The position numbers were made by a program, and so were the translations under genes. The notes beneath the pieces were generated by a model. The model had not been told where the DNA came from and did no database searches. It saw only the letters and a program-made list of their open reading frames with translations. From positions 510,830-574,829 of the forward strand of contig JADQAV010000022.1 of NCBI GenBank assembly GCA_019775845.1: 64,000 bases of DNA. Reading direction: 5' to 3'. This DNA comes from Myrmaecium sp. VS I D KN 1 (taxonomy: Eukaryota > Ascomycota > Dothideomycetes > Valsariales > Valsariaceae). The stretch's first letter is position 1. Every line of letters begins with the position of its first letter. Shown in pieces: positions 39,120 to 51,400 of the stretch.

Positions 39120-39121
39120 AT

Positions 39122-40102
39122 TAAGAGAAAAGTTAAGAGGTCGAACAAGGGATCGAACCGCCGTCGTGCCCATCGCATTGTGTAGGTACTAGTACCTATT
39201 GTACTGTATTTACTGTATGTACTGTATACGTACATACCCACCGGGATGCGAGGCAGCAAAAATCAGCGCCCTCTTCCGCAAAGGGGATCGTGGTCACCCC
39301 ACCCGACCACGAGAGAGGAAATCCACCTAAGGATCTCTACCCTCCCCAACACGCGCGTTCCCCCGCGTTCGGCCCTTTCGGGAGAATACCTCCATTACGG
39401 AGGTGGGCGCCTGCAAAGCTCCTCGAGCTTTCCCCATCCGACCAAACGGACCAGATGTGGTGCGAATCGGCCTTGGGACGATTCGCTGTTGAGACCAAGT
39501 GGGGTGACTTTCGATTATAAGCTGTACCTAGCAGGGACAAGCACGTACCGGTACGGTGGTCGGGAGAAAGAACGATTCCTACGAGAAGATTTCAGCCTGA
39601 GGCCGGGACTATTGGAGATGTCTGATGTCGTGATTGCGAGTTCGACCCGAGTCATTCCTTCGACGCACCGCCACGTTCTCTGAGTCAAGCAGGCACGTGT
39701 GGCAGGCAACCATCGCGCAACCTGAAGCCAATGACCTCATCGCCGTGATTCTCTTACAGTTGCCTGTTCGGGGTCGCGTGGGGCATCGCGATAAGGGGTC
39801 GACGGAGCGACTGCTATTTGGTACTATTCCTAATGTACTGTAGTACTCCCCGCATCGACCTTGCTATCGGCCAACATCCCCACCCGCCACCCTAAGGTAC
39901 CTTAAGTTGTCAACCCCAACCATCGTTCCTCGAGAACGTCGTCGGGGCATCGCAACGAATGCTTAAGTACTATAAAGCTGCGAAGGGATGGCGTTCTCTT
40001 ACAGCGTGACTTAGCCTCCCCTCCATCCCCTCCCTCCCCTTCCCCTCTTTCCTATAATTGCTCAACCGCGCCCCATCACCCACCCTCCAGAAAATCGCAA
40101 TC
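39122..40102. other. Intergenic region upstream of the alcohol dehydrogenase gene
   Basis: I see no supported gene. An open frame from an ATG at 39246 to 39683 is Arg/Pro/Ser-rich without recognisable content and is probably chance. TAC/GTA-rich tracts occur at about 39181-39235 and 39818-39846. The last 100 bases are pyrimidine-rich and probably hold the promoter and leader of the dehydrogenase gene. Confidence 0.5.
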
Positions 40103-41461
40103 ATGGCCAGCAGTGACACCGCCGTGCACTTCGAGATCCCCAGGACCTGCAAGGCCGGCGTGGTGGTGAACGAGGGGCCCGAGTTTCGGGTCGAGATCCG
40201 GGACGTGCCGGTCCCCGAACCAGGTACGGTGGAAACGACGATGCATTCGCGCGCGCACAATGTCCGACCTCTCGTGTGTGTGTGGGAAGTCGAGACTGCA
40301 GTATTCAGTGGCACGGCTGACACAAGGCATCCTCATCCGCAGGCCCGGATGAAGTCCTTCTCAAGATCAACTGCACGGGGCTGTGCATGTCCGACGTCCA
40401 CTACATGGCCAACGACTGGGGGTTCCCCACGATGAGCAGCCTGGGCGTCCAATGCGCCGGCCACGAGGGCGCTGGCGTCGTCGTCAAAGTCGGCTCAAAC
40501 GTGAAGGGGTGGAAGCCGGGCGACCGCGGCGGCGTCAAGGCCGTCTGGGATGTCTGCGGGAACTGCGAGCTTTGCTACGACGGGAAGGAGAATTACTGCC
40601 AAACGGCGTCGTGGGCCGGTTTAGACGCGCAAGGTACTGGGGAGATAGTGCAACCTGTTGAATCCTTCAAGGGGCTTGGCTAACCTGTTGATCCCGTGTG
40701 GAACAGGCACCTTCCAGCAATACATCACCTCTCCGGCAAAGTACACGTCGCGCATTCCTGACGGCGTTCCCGATGAGGTTGCTGGTCCGGTCATGTGCGG
40801 CGCGTCCACAATGCACCGTGCTTTGGTGGATTCGGGGCTCAAGCCTCAGCAATGGGTTGTTTTTCCGGGTGGTGGCGGAGGAGTCGGCATCCAAGGCGTG
40901 CAACTCGCCAAAGCCATGGGAATGCGGCCGATCGTGATCGACACGGGCGATGCGAAGAGAAAGCTTGCTCTTGACATGGGAGCGGAGGTTTTCATTGACT
41001 TCAAGACCGCGGAAAATGCCGCCGACAACGTTAAGGAGATCGCCGGGGGGATCGGAGCGCACGGTGTTATCGTGACCGCACCACAGGCCTATAAGGATGC
41101 CATCAGCTATGTAGGAAGGAGAGTAAGCGGCAGGATTGTGTGCGTTGGACTGCGTAAGCTCTCTCTCATCAGTCCGCCCAGGCATGTTGGTACCTGAGGA
41201 CGCTAATGATGGCGAACAGCACCGGTCGGTACAAGCTTCATTGGAGGCGATCCCAACCAAATCGCATCTCAAAATATCCACATCATCGGGAGCCTCGTGG
41301 GCACGATGAGGGATACGCAGTCAGCGTTGGAGTATGCCCAACGCGGCCTCCTCAAGCAGATCTGCGAGGTTCGGGGACTCAGCGAGCTGCCGGAGTCGGT
41401 GCAGCAGTTGAAGCGCGGCGAAGTGGTCGGAAGGATTGTGATCGATTTCAACAAGCCATGA
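40103..41461 (+). CDS. Zinc, NAD-dependent alcohol dehydrogenase (MDR, yeast ADH type)
   Basis: Four exons (40103-40223, 40343-40633, 40707-41153, 41220-41461), joined at canonical GT-AG introns with CTGAC/CTAAC branches, give 366 aa. The enzyme interconverts alcohols and aldehydes with NAD(H). Visible marks: a catalytic-zinc Cys in CTGLCMSDVH, GHEGAG with the zinc His, four structural-zinc cysteines (VCGNCELCYDGKENYC), the Rossmann Gly motif GGGGGVGIQ, and an acidic residue at the end of beta-2 (VIDTGD) that favours NAD over NADP. The C-terminus (IIGSLVGTMRDTQSAL through VGRIVIDF) follows fungal cytosolic ADHs closely, and the length is normal for them. It lies 1.7 kb from the tail end of the ABC transporter gene. 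It may be ordinary primary metabolism rather than part of the NRPS cluster; the sequence does not decide. Confidence 0.92.
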
Positions 41462-43207
41462 CGAACATGGGATCTCGAGAGATGATGGTATCTTGAAAGC
41501 AAAGCGAAGCCTTAATTTGTGGTTTGACAAAACCGGTCTTGGCATGTGGAGGCGTGTGGCTTGGGAGCTTTTAGAAGCCTGTTGAAACCAAATATCCACT
41601 GCTCAAAGCAAAAGATGTCTATGTGAGCCAAAGGATGTCGATTCTGATCTAATCTAAACGACTTGCTCACCGGCTTATGTATGCTAGCCACTGGCGAACG
41701 TGGTTTCGTGTCTGGTTGTACAGTATATCCTGCCAAAATTCGCAGAAAGTGAACCAGCTTACCTTACTACCTAGTATGTATGTACCAGTCCCTGATCATG
41801 TGACAACTTCAAGTTCAGTTGTTGGTTGTCATTGTTCGGATGGTCTATTTTAGCGCAAGGCTGAGACAAGACTGGAATTGCCGATCCTGGTGCGGACCGC
41901 CATGGACTCGGCGGCCTGTCCGGAAAACCGGTCGTTCACTTTTCTCGCTTTGTCGTTCCCTTCATGCATCCTCCGTATGGCATGGGGCGCGTGAAGCGTG
42001 GGGTGCGGAGGCGGCTGAAATTTGCCCACCACGATTTCTCGTCGTACACTAAACCGCGATGGGTAGATCTACGACCACCGTACGGTATACAGTACATACA
42101 CCTACGGACCAACGCCACACGGTGGGATGCGCTCCTGGGTGACTCGCTTTGTCAAGGCGATCAGAGGAGAAGTGACGGTTATGACTCCACGAGGTCTCTC
42201 GTGTCTTTAAGTAGATCCAGCCTTTGTGAGGGAGGAGGGCAGACAGGGCGCGAGCGTCCGCACTGCGTCCGCACTGCGTCCTCGAGCCGCGCGAAAGCAC
42301 GCGGAAAGAACCACAGACATAAGATCACGATCCACTCCAACACCGAGGCCAGACTATAGAATCCGCTGTCTATGACAAATAACAACGAGGCAGCGCAGGA
42401 GGAAAACAACATGAAAACGGCATTGGCGCCCCGCGATACGCAAGCATGCAGGACCTCCCTACAGTCAGCACATACTAGGTATACAGCCTTGGAAGTCGCA
42501 GCGCTAGCTAGCACCTCAGCCCCATCCCCTATCCCCCATCCCCCACGCCCCACGCCGCACGCCCCACAAGTCACTACTAGACAGCTGGCAAATACGAAAC
42601 ATCGGATCGACGCAAAAGTCCAACGCCAGCTGAGACCAATTCTTCCCACGCCCCCCTATAGTCCGGTCCACATATAGGTAGCCGTAGCGTTAGCGCTGAG
42701 CGTCTTGGGCTCTCGGTCGTGTATGATTGGGTTCCGGGTGCAGCCGCGGAATGGAAGCGTGTGCGTACGCCAGCCACCCCCGGTCTATAATGTCCGGGTT
42801 GAGCTAAAGGGCGCTGGCGGGGTAAGGATGAGTAGTGTGGGCATGTATATAAAGGCCGAGGGCGTCCTTCGATTTCAAGCCACGGACCCCGTGTGCCCTT
42901 CCGGTTCACTAGGACAGGCTTAAGGCAGCGTTTGCTCAAGATGTGAGTCAAATAAGTGCTGTGTCTCTCAGCGTTTGATTCCTTCCCTTGATATGGAGGC
43001 AACCGGCTATGTACTAACAAAGGAGATAAACAAGAAACCTGGAACCCTTATGTATGCTATACTTTTGTTCAAACCGGAAAGAGGTGCCGACAAAGAGCGG
43101 AAGGGATCACGGCCGGCAACCAACGAGCGTGACTAAATTGCGACCAAAACGCGACTCAGGATCCATTGGTTGCTTTATCCAATCTCTCGATCACAACCGT
43201 TTATCTC
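41462..43207. other. Intergenic region between dehydrogenase and ABC transporter genes
   Basis: These 1.7 kb lie between the 3' ends of the plus-strand dehydrogenase and minus-strand transporter genes, so neither promoter should lie here. The open frames lack recognisable content. A C-rich low-complexity tract (CCCCATCCCC and CACGCCCCACGCC units) lies at about 42520-42568, and the decamer CGTCCGCACTG occurs twice in tandem near 42257. Confidence 0.5.
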
Positions 43208-46200
43208 TCAGAGACTTGCACTGGTCGACCCTTCACTCGACGTCGTCCTGCCGTTCGGGGACAGTATACCACCGGATTCGCTACCACTAGCTTTCCCACT
43301 TCCATTTCCACTCCCTTTGCCGCTGGTGTTAGCCGTTGAACCTCCGCCAAGTGTCGTCGCGATCGAGCTTTCTAGCTCTAGCTCCTCGTCAGCCGGACTG
43401 GTACTACTATACAATCTCGCAAACACCGATTCCGGTCGGTTAAGAAGGACATAGGGGTCCTCGTACTCCACGATTCTCCCAGCATCCAGCACGGCGACTT
43501 TGTCATAGTCCAGAATTGTATCAAGCTTATGCGCCACCGAGATGATGGTGTGATTGGAGAACTTCTCCCGGATAACCCGCTGCATGATTTCGTCGGTCTT
43601 CATATCGACGCTGTGATGGGGAGAGAAGGTTACTAACTGGAGCTAAGAGGAACAGCTGTGATAGTGGGTTCACTTACTTGCTGGTTGCCTCGTCAAGGAT
43701 GAGAATGGTGCTCTGGCGAAGCATTGCACGAGACAGGCAAAACAATTGCTTCTGCCCGTGTGAAAGGTACAGCGAATCTATGTCTGCATCAAGTCCGCCA
43801 TTTTCTTCAACTAATTGCAGTAGGTGTACACTTTTCAGAGCTGCACGTATGTCGTCGTCTACGCATTGACCGAAAGGGTCCGCATTTAGACGAACAGAGC
43901 CTTTGAGAAGAAATGCATCTTGGCACACGCCAACGATACGCTGGCGGATCTCGTGACGCGAAATGCTAGCAATATCAAGACCATCAATGGTAATGGTACC
44001 GCTGCTGAGTTCTATCATGCGAAAGATGGACAGGATGAGGGAGGATTTGCCGCTGCCAAGATTCGTCAGCATGATGGGAACATAGTCACCGACGAGACGA
44101 CAGCGGTTCGGCGGATGGGCATGCGCAACGCTTACCTCCCTGTCCTTCCACAAACCCCAACTTTTTCCCCAGGGTCGATGTTGATCGAAACATCTTTCAG
44201 TACCAGCTCACCAGGTTTGTACGCGGCAGATACATGCGAATATTTCACGGCTCCCTTCGAGGGCCAAGATGACGGGACCACTCCAGACTCTCCTGGAAGG
44301 TCTTCGGGAACCGACTTCTCCTGGAAGATTTTGATGCGAGCCACGGCGCCGATATGAGTCTCTAGGACCGTCCAAAAGGTTACCATGGACTTGATTGTTT
44401 GGCTGAAGCTGATGACGTTCACCAGGGCGACGCCGACATATCCAGCGGTGAGGGTGCCGCGCAGTTCCACGACCAGGACAATGAGCAGGACAGCGATGCC
44501 GCAGACGACCAGATCAAGTACGAGCGTGAGCCACCGTTGAACAGAAAAGAGCAGATAGAATGGACGCTGCGAGCGGTCCAGAATATCGCGGTTTTTCTTC
44601 TCGAGTGCAGTTTGCCATCCGAATGCTCGTACCGTGGCTAGTCCACTAAGGCACTCGGTGAATTGGGAGTACAAAGGCGCCTTGGCCTCAAGGTCCATGA
44701 AGCGAAGCTGCCTAGAAGTTCTAAGATAAAACTTCTGAATGCCATACAGCACGACAATAACGACAGGATACGCAATTGCTGCATAAACAGAAGTTACACC
44801 GATCAGGATCATCTGAGCGATGCAGAGGACGATTGCTGGGCTGGGTGTCAGTGCAATCACACTCCGGCCTTACTCATTTACTTACTGGCGAAGGTATTGA
44901 GAGCGGCCACGGGCAGCTCCATGTCAATGAGCTGAAGATCCTGACTGAAGCGATTGACGATAACGCCTGCATCGGTGCTGGAGAAGAACGACATTGGAGC
45001 ACTCAATACAGTATTCAGAAGGGCATCATGAAAACTCTGGCCGGATTTGGGTACCATAGTGATGATCATTTGCCTTGGCGAAGGGTCAGTACACTCGACA
45101 GCAGCGGGACCGCGTCACCTTGCTTACCAGCAACTGGCCACCAGGCAGAGAATGGCACCAAGCCCGAGCAGCACGTAAATCCCGAGCCAGTAGCCAAGTC
45201 GCCCGTTGGGATCGGTGGCATTCGCATTCGACCACCACTCTACCCAAATATCTGAAGCATATTAGCAATTATTTGGACATGAGAGAGACCAAGCGTACTC
45301 GGGAAAGAGATGCAGAAGACAAACGCAGTCATCGCAACTGCAAAGATGATCGTGGGCGGCCACCCGATGGAACGAATATAATAGAGGTAAATCCTCGTAT
45401 CACCCGTCCTCCGATTGGCCTCTGCCTCTAGAGGATCCGCTACAATGACGGGATTGGGCACATGTTCGTACATTAGCGGCTTCACGAAGGGTTCATCGTC
45501 CGGCTTATAATCCCAATCAGGCACACGTAGGTTGAAGCTAGAGATGTAACCTCCGGTCGCATTCAGTTCTTCAAATGTCCCCTGCTCCAATATGCCGCCT
45601 TTATCACTAATGGCGATGATGTGATCCGCGTATGGGATACGCTTGGCTGATTGAATTGTGAGTAGATGCGGCGCGAAACTATTCGAACAGACTTACCAGC
45701 AGAGGACGCCATAATTACCGTAGTATGGAATCGTCGCAGCAACCCATCACGGCCTAGAAGGTGGTGAAATATGTGGTTTTCCGTCGAGGCGTCAAGGCCG
45801 CTCAACGCGTCGTCAATAATTACGATCTCCTTCTGAGCGTAGATGGCTCGTGCGAGTGCCTGGGGTAATGTGTTAGACCAGGCTCCGCAGGGAGGGGTAA
45901 ATTAACCTACTATGCGTTGACTTTGACCGCCGCTGAGCGCAATACCCTTGCTGCCGATCACTGTTTGATCTCCCCGGGGTAGCTGTTTCAAATCCTCGTC
46001 AAGAGCGCACGCCCTCAGCACTCTTCGATACCACCTATCTTCGAAGAAAGACATGGCAATTATGCTTTGCTGAATCGTCTCATTCATGTGCCACGGCGTT
46101 TGGTCGCAATAAGCCAGGCTGGTGGACGACATCTGAATCGTGCCACCTCGAGATGGGACCTCGCCTAACAAGGCCTTAAGCAGCGTTGATTTGCCGCATC

Positions 46201-48493
46201 CAACTGATCCCACCACGATGGTCAACTGGTGCCGGGGTATATTTATGGTGACATCCTTGAGCACGGGCTCTCTCTCCGAATCCCAGCCAAAGCAGCCATT
46301 GGAAACGCTTATGGCGTCGCGGCTTGTCAAAGTGACGAAACTTTCTCTCAACGCCGGTTCCAGCTGCTTGGTCGTTTCGATATGTAAGCGATCCTTTTCA
46401 GTTAGGCTTTCCGCCTTTGGCTCCTCAGCAAGGTCTTCGACGGAGGACGTGGGCTTTCTGCGGGGGTCGATCCGCACAGCCTTTTCCAGGAATTCTTGTA
46501 TACGAATAAAGCAGCCGACAGAGCCGACGAACGTAGCCAAGGACATGATAAGACCACTCAAGGGTTCTGCAAGAAGTGAAAATAGGGATAGCGATGTGAA
46601 GACTCGAGCAGTGTCAAGTGTGGTGTTGCCACCCTTGCTCTTCGCAATCAGCGAAAACACCATGAAGGTCAAAATTGGCGCGAAAACTTGCGTGATGTAT
46701 GCTGTGCGACGTTAATAAATCTGTATATTGAGCAGTCGGGTGACAGCATACTGCATACCGAAGGCCATGTTCCAAATCAGAAGCTTTCTAAACCTTTTGG
46801 AGATATCCAACTCCTCAGTACGCAGCCTGTGCAGATTCTCGGACAGCGTCTGCCGTAGCCCGCACATCTTGATACCTTTCATGGATGCTAGCATTGCGCT
46901 CGTCGCGGATATGCGTTTTTCAATAGCTTCGAGCCACATTGCTTGCCGCGATACAACAAAGTTCATTGCGACAATCGATCCCGCCATTGAAACTGTAAGA
47001 ATGATGCAGTTAGTGGAATGGACTCGCGTACGCCACTTGGTACTTACGAAAAGCAACCACAATTGGTACTACACAGGCCACTCCCAGTTGTCTCTCCAAA
47101 AGCCATATGGCTAATGCGACCTCAATCGCATTAGCCCAGACTTCGTGCATTGAGGCCCAACCTTGGACAATTCTCTCGACGTCTGCGCTCATAAGTGTCA
47201 TCGATGAAGCTGGATCAGCGTCCTTGAGGCTCAGTTCCGTAGCCTTTTGATAGAGCATGGAGATCAGTCCACCCCTCGCCATGGTAATTGCTCTATAAGT
47301 CAAGTGTTGATATTGACCCATGCAAACCTAACGGAGCAATATATCTGTCAGCACTCAAGAGGTGAAGATTAAAGGCAAAGTGACGTACGTACAGCGATGC
47401 CGGTATAGACAAGTATATATGCTCCTATAAGACCATACCCCACATTTGTTGTGGCTGAATCGATGGGCTGCTCAGTGAGCAAGATCGCTCGGTTGATTAA
47501 AAATGGCTGACAGAATGTGAGGGCGGTAAGGCATGCGCGAGGGGGGATAACCCGTAGCAGAGGCCATTTGAAATTGTCAAAGGTTGCCACAAGTAGCGAG
47601 TGGCGCGCTTTCGTCGTGGCTATTGAGGAGTATCAGTGCCATAAATTCGTTTATTAGGGAGAAATACAAACCTTTACTCCAAGCGCTTTTTAATCTCCGA
47701 TGGACGTACTCCGCCGAAAGATGCTTATCGAGCGTAAAAAGGTCATCGATGGAGAGGAGGTTGAAGCATCCAGCCCGAAACAGTGGATTTAGCCACCAAA
47801 AGAAAGCTTTGCTGAAAATACTGCTTGTGGCCTCAGGGGGATAGCACCGATACTGCGGCCGGAGCACTTGTCGCTTGCTCGTTGCTTCCAGCACGAGAAG
47901 TATGGACTTCAAGAAAACTGTGACTGTGAACACAACAGCGATTGAGTGGTTGATGCCATGATATCGTCTCAGCCATAGAGTACGACAGTGGGCAGCATCG
48001 AATAGAAGGCTAACGAACAAGTAAATATCCAAGAGAAAAGAAGGCTTGACGGAGTTAACGTGCTCGATGTAGGACAGAAGGCAGAATACAAGGGAACCCG
48101 TGAAACCGAGAGCAAAAGAAGGAACAGATGTTCGCGTTTGTACAGCAGAGGGTCTCGTCCATAGAATGAGTAAGGCCAGCTGAAATACAGCTAAAGCAGT
48201 GAACAAGATCTGTGCAACACATACAGTCAGGTTGGCTCGAGTGGATGGTAGATAAGGCAGATGCATGCACTCACCAGTTTCAGAGGAAGAAGCCGGCTTG
48301 CAGATACTTTTTGCTCTTTGTTGAACAGATAGTAGATCCGAAACGGAGCGGCAACAAGGACCAACCCAAGTGGAAGCAGCCCTAAGATCGTCTCTTCGAA
48401 AAGCAAAGTGAAGTCGAACCCTCCTCGACAGCCAGCGGCATGAGGCCCGAAAGTATTATCGAGGCGCGCACACTCTGGAAGATGCATTGCCAT
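43208..48493 (-). CDS. ABC transporter, subfamily C (MRP type), full length
   Basis: Thirteen exons on the minus strand: 48275-48493, 47672-48209, 47393-47619, 47048-47327, 46759-46992, 45911-46701, 45697-45859, 45299-45646, 45128-45251, 44886-45073, 44136-44835, 43678-44052, 43208-43610. All phases fit and give about 1529 aa. Order is TMD0-TMD1-NBD1-TMD2-NBD2. NBD1 has Walker A GSVGCGKST (664-672), signature LSGGQSQ (about 755) and Walker B IIDDALSGLD, where Asp780 replaces the catalytic Glu; such a degenerate first site is typical of ABC-C proteins. NBD2 has GRTGSGKSS (about 1270), a variant signature LSHGQKQ and a consensus Walker B LILDEATS. The tail is Gly/Ser-rich. The start is the first ATG of MAMHLPE; Met at 48487 is an alternative. 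Divergent placement beside the NRPS suggests export of its product or self-protection (inference). Confidence 0.93.
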
Positions 48494-51400
48494 CACGGCG
48501 TGAAAGTTATGTGAGGACACCACAGCGTAGGAAGTACTGTGAACAGTGTTCTGACGAGAAACGAAATTTCTTCAGTCAATGGCGGCCAAGGGAAGGATCG
48601 TCGAAGTTTTGTTTTTCCAGGGGGATGCCGAATTCCCATATCAACTCAATATCAATCCAACCAGTCACCAACACCATGAGACTTATACGAGCCCCAGCGG
48701 CCATGGCTCTGGATGTTCGGCAAAAGCTCTCGAACTAGATCAACCACAAAGCAACTGGCTTAGAGCCCCCTCCTGCTACGGACGTCAGTCTTGACGGCCC
48801 CTGTGACAGCACGGACTACCCACAAGGATCTCCAGGGCTTTGGAAAACCGAATGCGGCCGAGATCCACTTTACAGGTATGAACGCACCGTTGATGGTTCG
48901 ATCTTGACACTGTGACAGGGATGACATGGAGTTGAGGTACGCGGACTAATTCTTCTGCAGAAATCGTGGTGACAGAACCCAAGAACAAACCCTTACTGAG
49001 ACCTTAACGAGGATTATCCGGGCTATTTACAGCCTCGTATCAGCCAGATTAGGAGGGTAGGCACGTCAAACGCCGTGTAAAAGGTGGGCATATGTACATG
49101 GGCGCTTGCCAGGTGAACCCGCACACTCACAAGCGCCCCGCTGGCGTTGCGTGGCTGGCTGTAGTCCGACCTTGATTCCCGCCTTGTCTACAGTAAATCT
49201 CTTGAGCGGCTAAGCACCGATCCTCGTGTAGAGGTCCAGGGGAACTTCCCTCCGACAACGATGACCGCAATGCTACCTGTGCTCCACCTTTCACCCACTC
49301 TAGGGGGCCGAAAGAAGGGAAGGAAGCGAGATAGTCACGAGGACGTCCAGAGAAATGGCTCTTATACCAGGGCTGAAACATGGACTAGTTGGAAGTTGGT
49401 AAAAGCCAACATGGAGAATACCATCTAGCATCCACACCGGTGAAGAATCTCAACCGACGTAGAAGGCGCGGCTCAAGTGGGACTCCAAGAGCGGTCAGTA
49501 GCTTGGATCGTTGCATAGTGGACCTGGTAAATCTGTGATGCTGTGGATGATATCCAAAGATCCTTCGCGCGCGGATGCCCTGCCGTACGACAGAAGGCTT
49601 GAAGACCTGACGTGATGGATGCTTGTGCCGGTGGGATGCACCTTTGCACGTAACGGTAATCCAACAAAAACCTCTTGAAGGGGCCTTCGCCCGAGGGTGG
49701 GGCTGTTCCTTGTTTCTCCGTACCACCACAGCACACGCGGGCGTGGAAGGTACAGGCGCAGGACAGGAAACGTGAGCGCGGATGCCGTGTCTTTTGGAAC
49801 GTGCACCGGACACGCCCGGTGGTGACGGGCTTTCGATGGATAGATGGCAGCCAACTGCCGGCTTCGGAGTAACGGATGATGGTATCTGGGTCGTTTGAGG
49901 GCCACAGTTTCACGACAGTCCCAGGACACTTTTCGCTCGGGCGAGTGGGCGGCGCAGAATGGATGTCGACCGCGGGCCGGAAAGGTAGCCGGCAGTTGAC
50001 GATACCGAGGGGATGGAAGTCTTGGAACGGATGGTTGGGATCCATGGCCAGATGGATGGTGAGGTAGCGAAGCGAAATCCGCAACGGGAAAAGGGAAATG
50101 CCTCTTCGCAGCACGGCAAACGCCAGAGGGATTGCTTTGGGTAAGGAATCTGGGGAAGTGAGCCGGAAATTGACGCGGCGAAGCACCCGCCGGTGTGGGC
50201 AGCCCGTGGAGGTCTAGGTAATCAGGCACCTGGGGTGCTGGGTTAACGGCTTGGTCCGACAATTTGCCGACCCGCCCGGGAGACAGATGGGCACCCACTG
50301 CAGCTAACAGAGGGAGCGTGCGGACAGGGCCCCGACCAGGAGAACCTGGAGAAGGGCGGCTCGAGGAGGGAGACTGGCCACTGACCCACGCAACCTGCCC
50401 GAGCCGCAAGGCGGGCGTGTACATACCTACAGCGCGCTAAGGTACCTTAATCCCGCTTCGTTGCGATGCCGTCCAGGTCGGCTGCCAGGAGGGACGATGC
50501 CATCCGGGTTCGAGTCCTGCCTAGGAGTATGTAGTACATACTGTACCTTAGTAGGCGCCTCACCCAGGACCGGAGGAATGTCACCGTCTCGGAACGTCCT
50601 GGACAATCCCGGGCCCGTCCTGAGGTGGACCCGTGGACGTCCACGGGTCTTCGCATCCCTTCAACGGCGCGGGCCGTGGTTGGCTGTTAGCTGCTCTCCC
50701 CGGCGCCCGTCCCGCCCTTTGCCCCGCTCAACCCCCGGGCGCGCGCCACTCCTACCGCCAACGCCACCGCCTACGGCACCTTGCGGAATCCTGTCCCCCC
50801 AGCGCCTCTTCGCGACTTTCCGGGCATCCACCGCAATTACAGCCCTGGTGGCTTGCTAAAATTGCTTTGCCTGCGCCTCCCCTCGGCAGACCTTTTGCCG
50901 TTTTATGGTGATGGCCCCGAATGGATGGGTGGTTGTCGTGGACCATCCACAGCCCTTGCGACGTGCCAACGGTCTGACGGCGGCCAACTAATGTGGACTT
51001 AATGAATTGCATCTGCAGGGGCTGCCCCACCGAGCCTTGGCCCTTGCTGAGATCCGAGGAGCCGCTTGAAGTCCTTGCCTGAGCCAGTTAGTACTATCAT
51101 CAGGACAGTTCCCAGAGTCGAGCGGGTAGCAGGACGAACAGCTTTCTCCAGCTGCGATGCGATGCGGACAATAGAAGTAATCGTGAAGACAAAGGCATTT
51201 TGATATCGAACCACTTCTTCTCGGCCTTGGGTGCTCTGTATCCAACGGAACGCTTGCACGACCTTGTGGCGGATGCACGTTGGCCAAGCCATGGTGACCC
51301 AAGGCGTCACGATCGCCTCACTGGGCTTATTGTACCAGGGAAGGCCTTGGAAGCAGCGGTGATCAGACAGGCTCGACAGGACTGAAATAGCATCTCACCA

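Larger units (their letters stand above)
26216..39121. other. AT-rich, RIP-mutated transposon block (right)
   Basis: Composition and CA/TG depletion match the left block. It contains one delimited Ty3/gypsy fossil (26965-33351) flanked by sequence I cannot assign; 26216-26964 holds only decayed sequence. The block ends in an AAG microsatellite next to normal DNA. No frame of 60 codons survives. Confidence 0.92.

Noticed and set aside
39138-39170. Minus-strand tRNA T-arm-like GGTTCGATCCC
   Set aside because: The T-stem has mismatches and there is no matching acceptor or anticodon arm, so it is not a tRNA gene.
39246-39683. 145-aa open frame beginning with ATG
   Set aside because: Composition is Arg/Pro/Ser-rich with no domain or intron signals, and other phases are open as well; probably chance.
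49473-50424. Overlapping minus-strand open frames (up to 309 aa) in the ABC/NRPS spacer
   Set aside because: Three phases are open at once, the peptides are Pro/Arg/Ser/His-rich with no recognisable domain, and the GC-rich composition makes chance frames likely.
50480-50540. tRNA-like B box GGGTTCGAGTCC near 50507
   Set aside because: The T-stem pairs only partly, and no acceptor stem, D-arm or A box can be folded around it.
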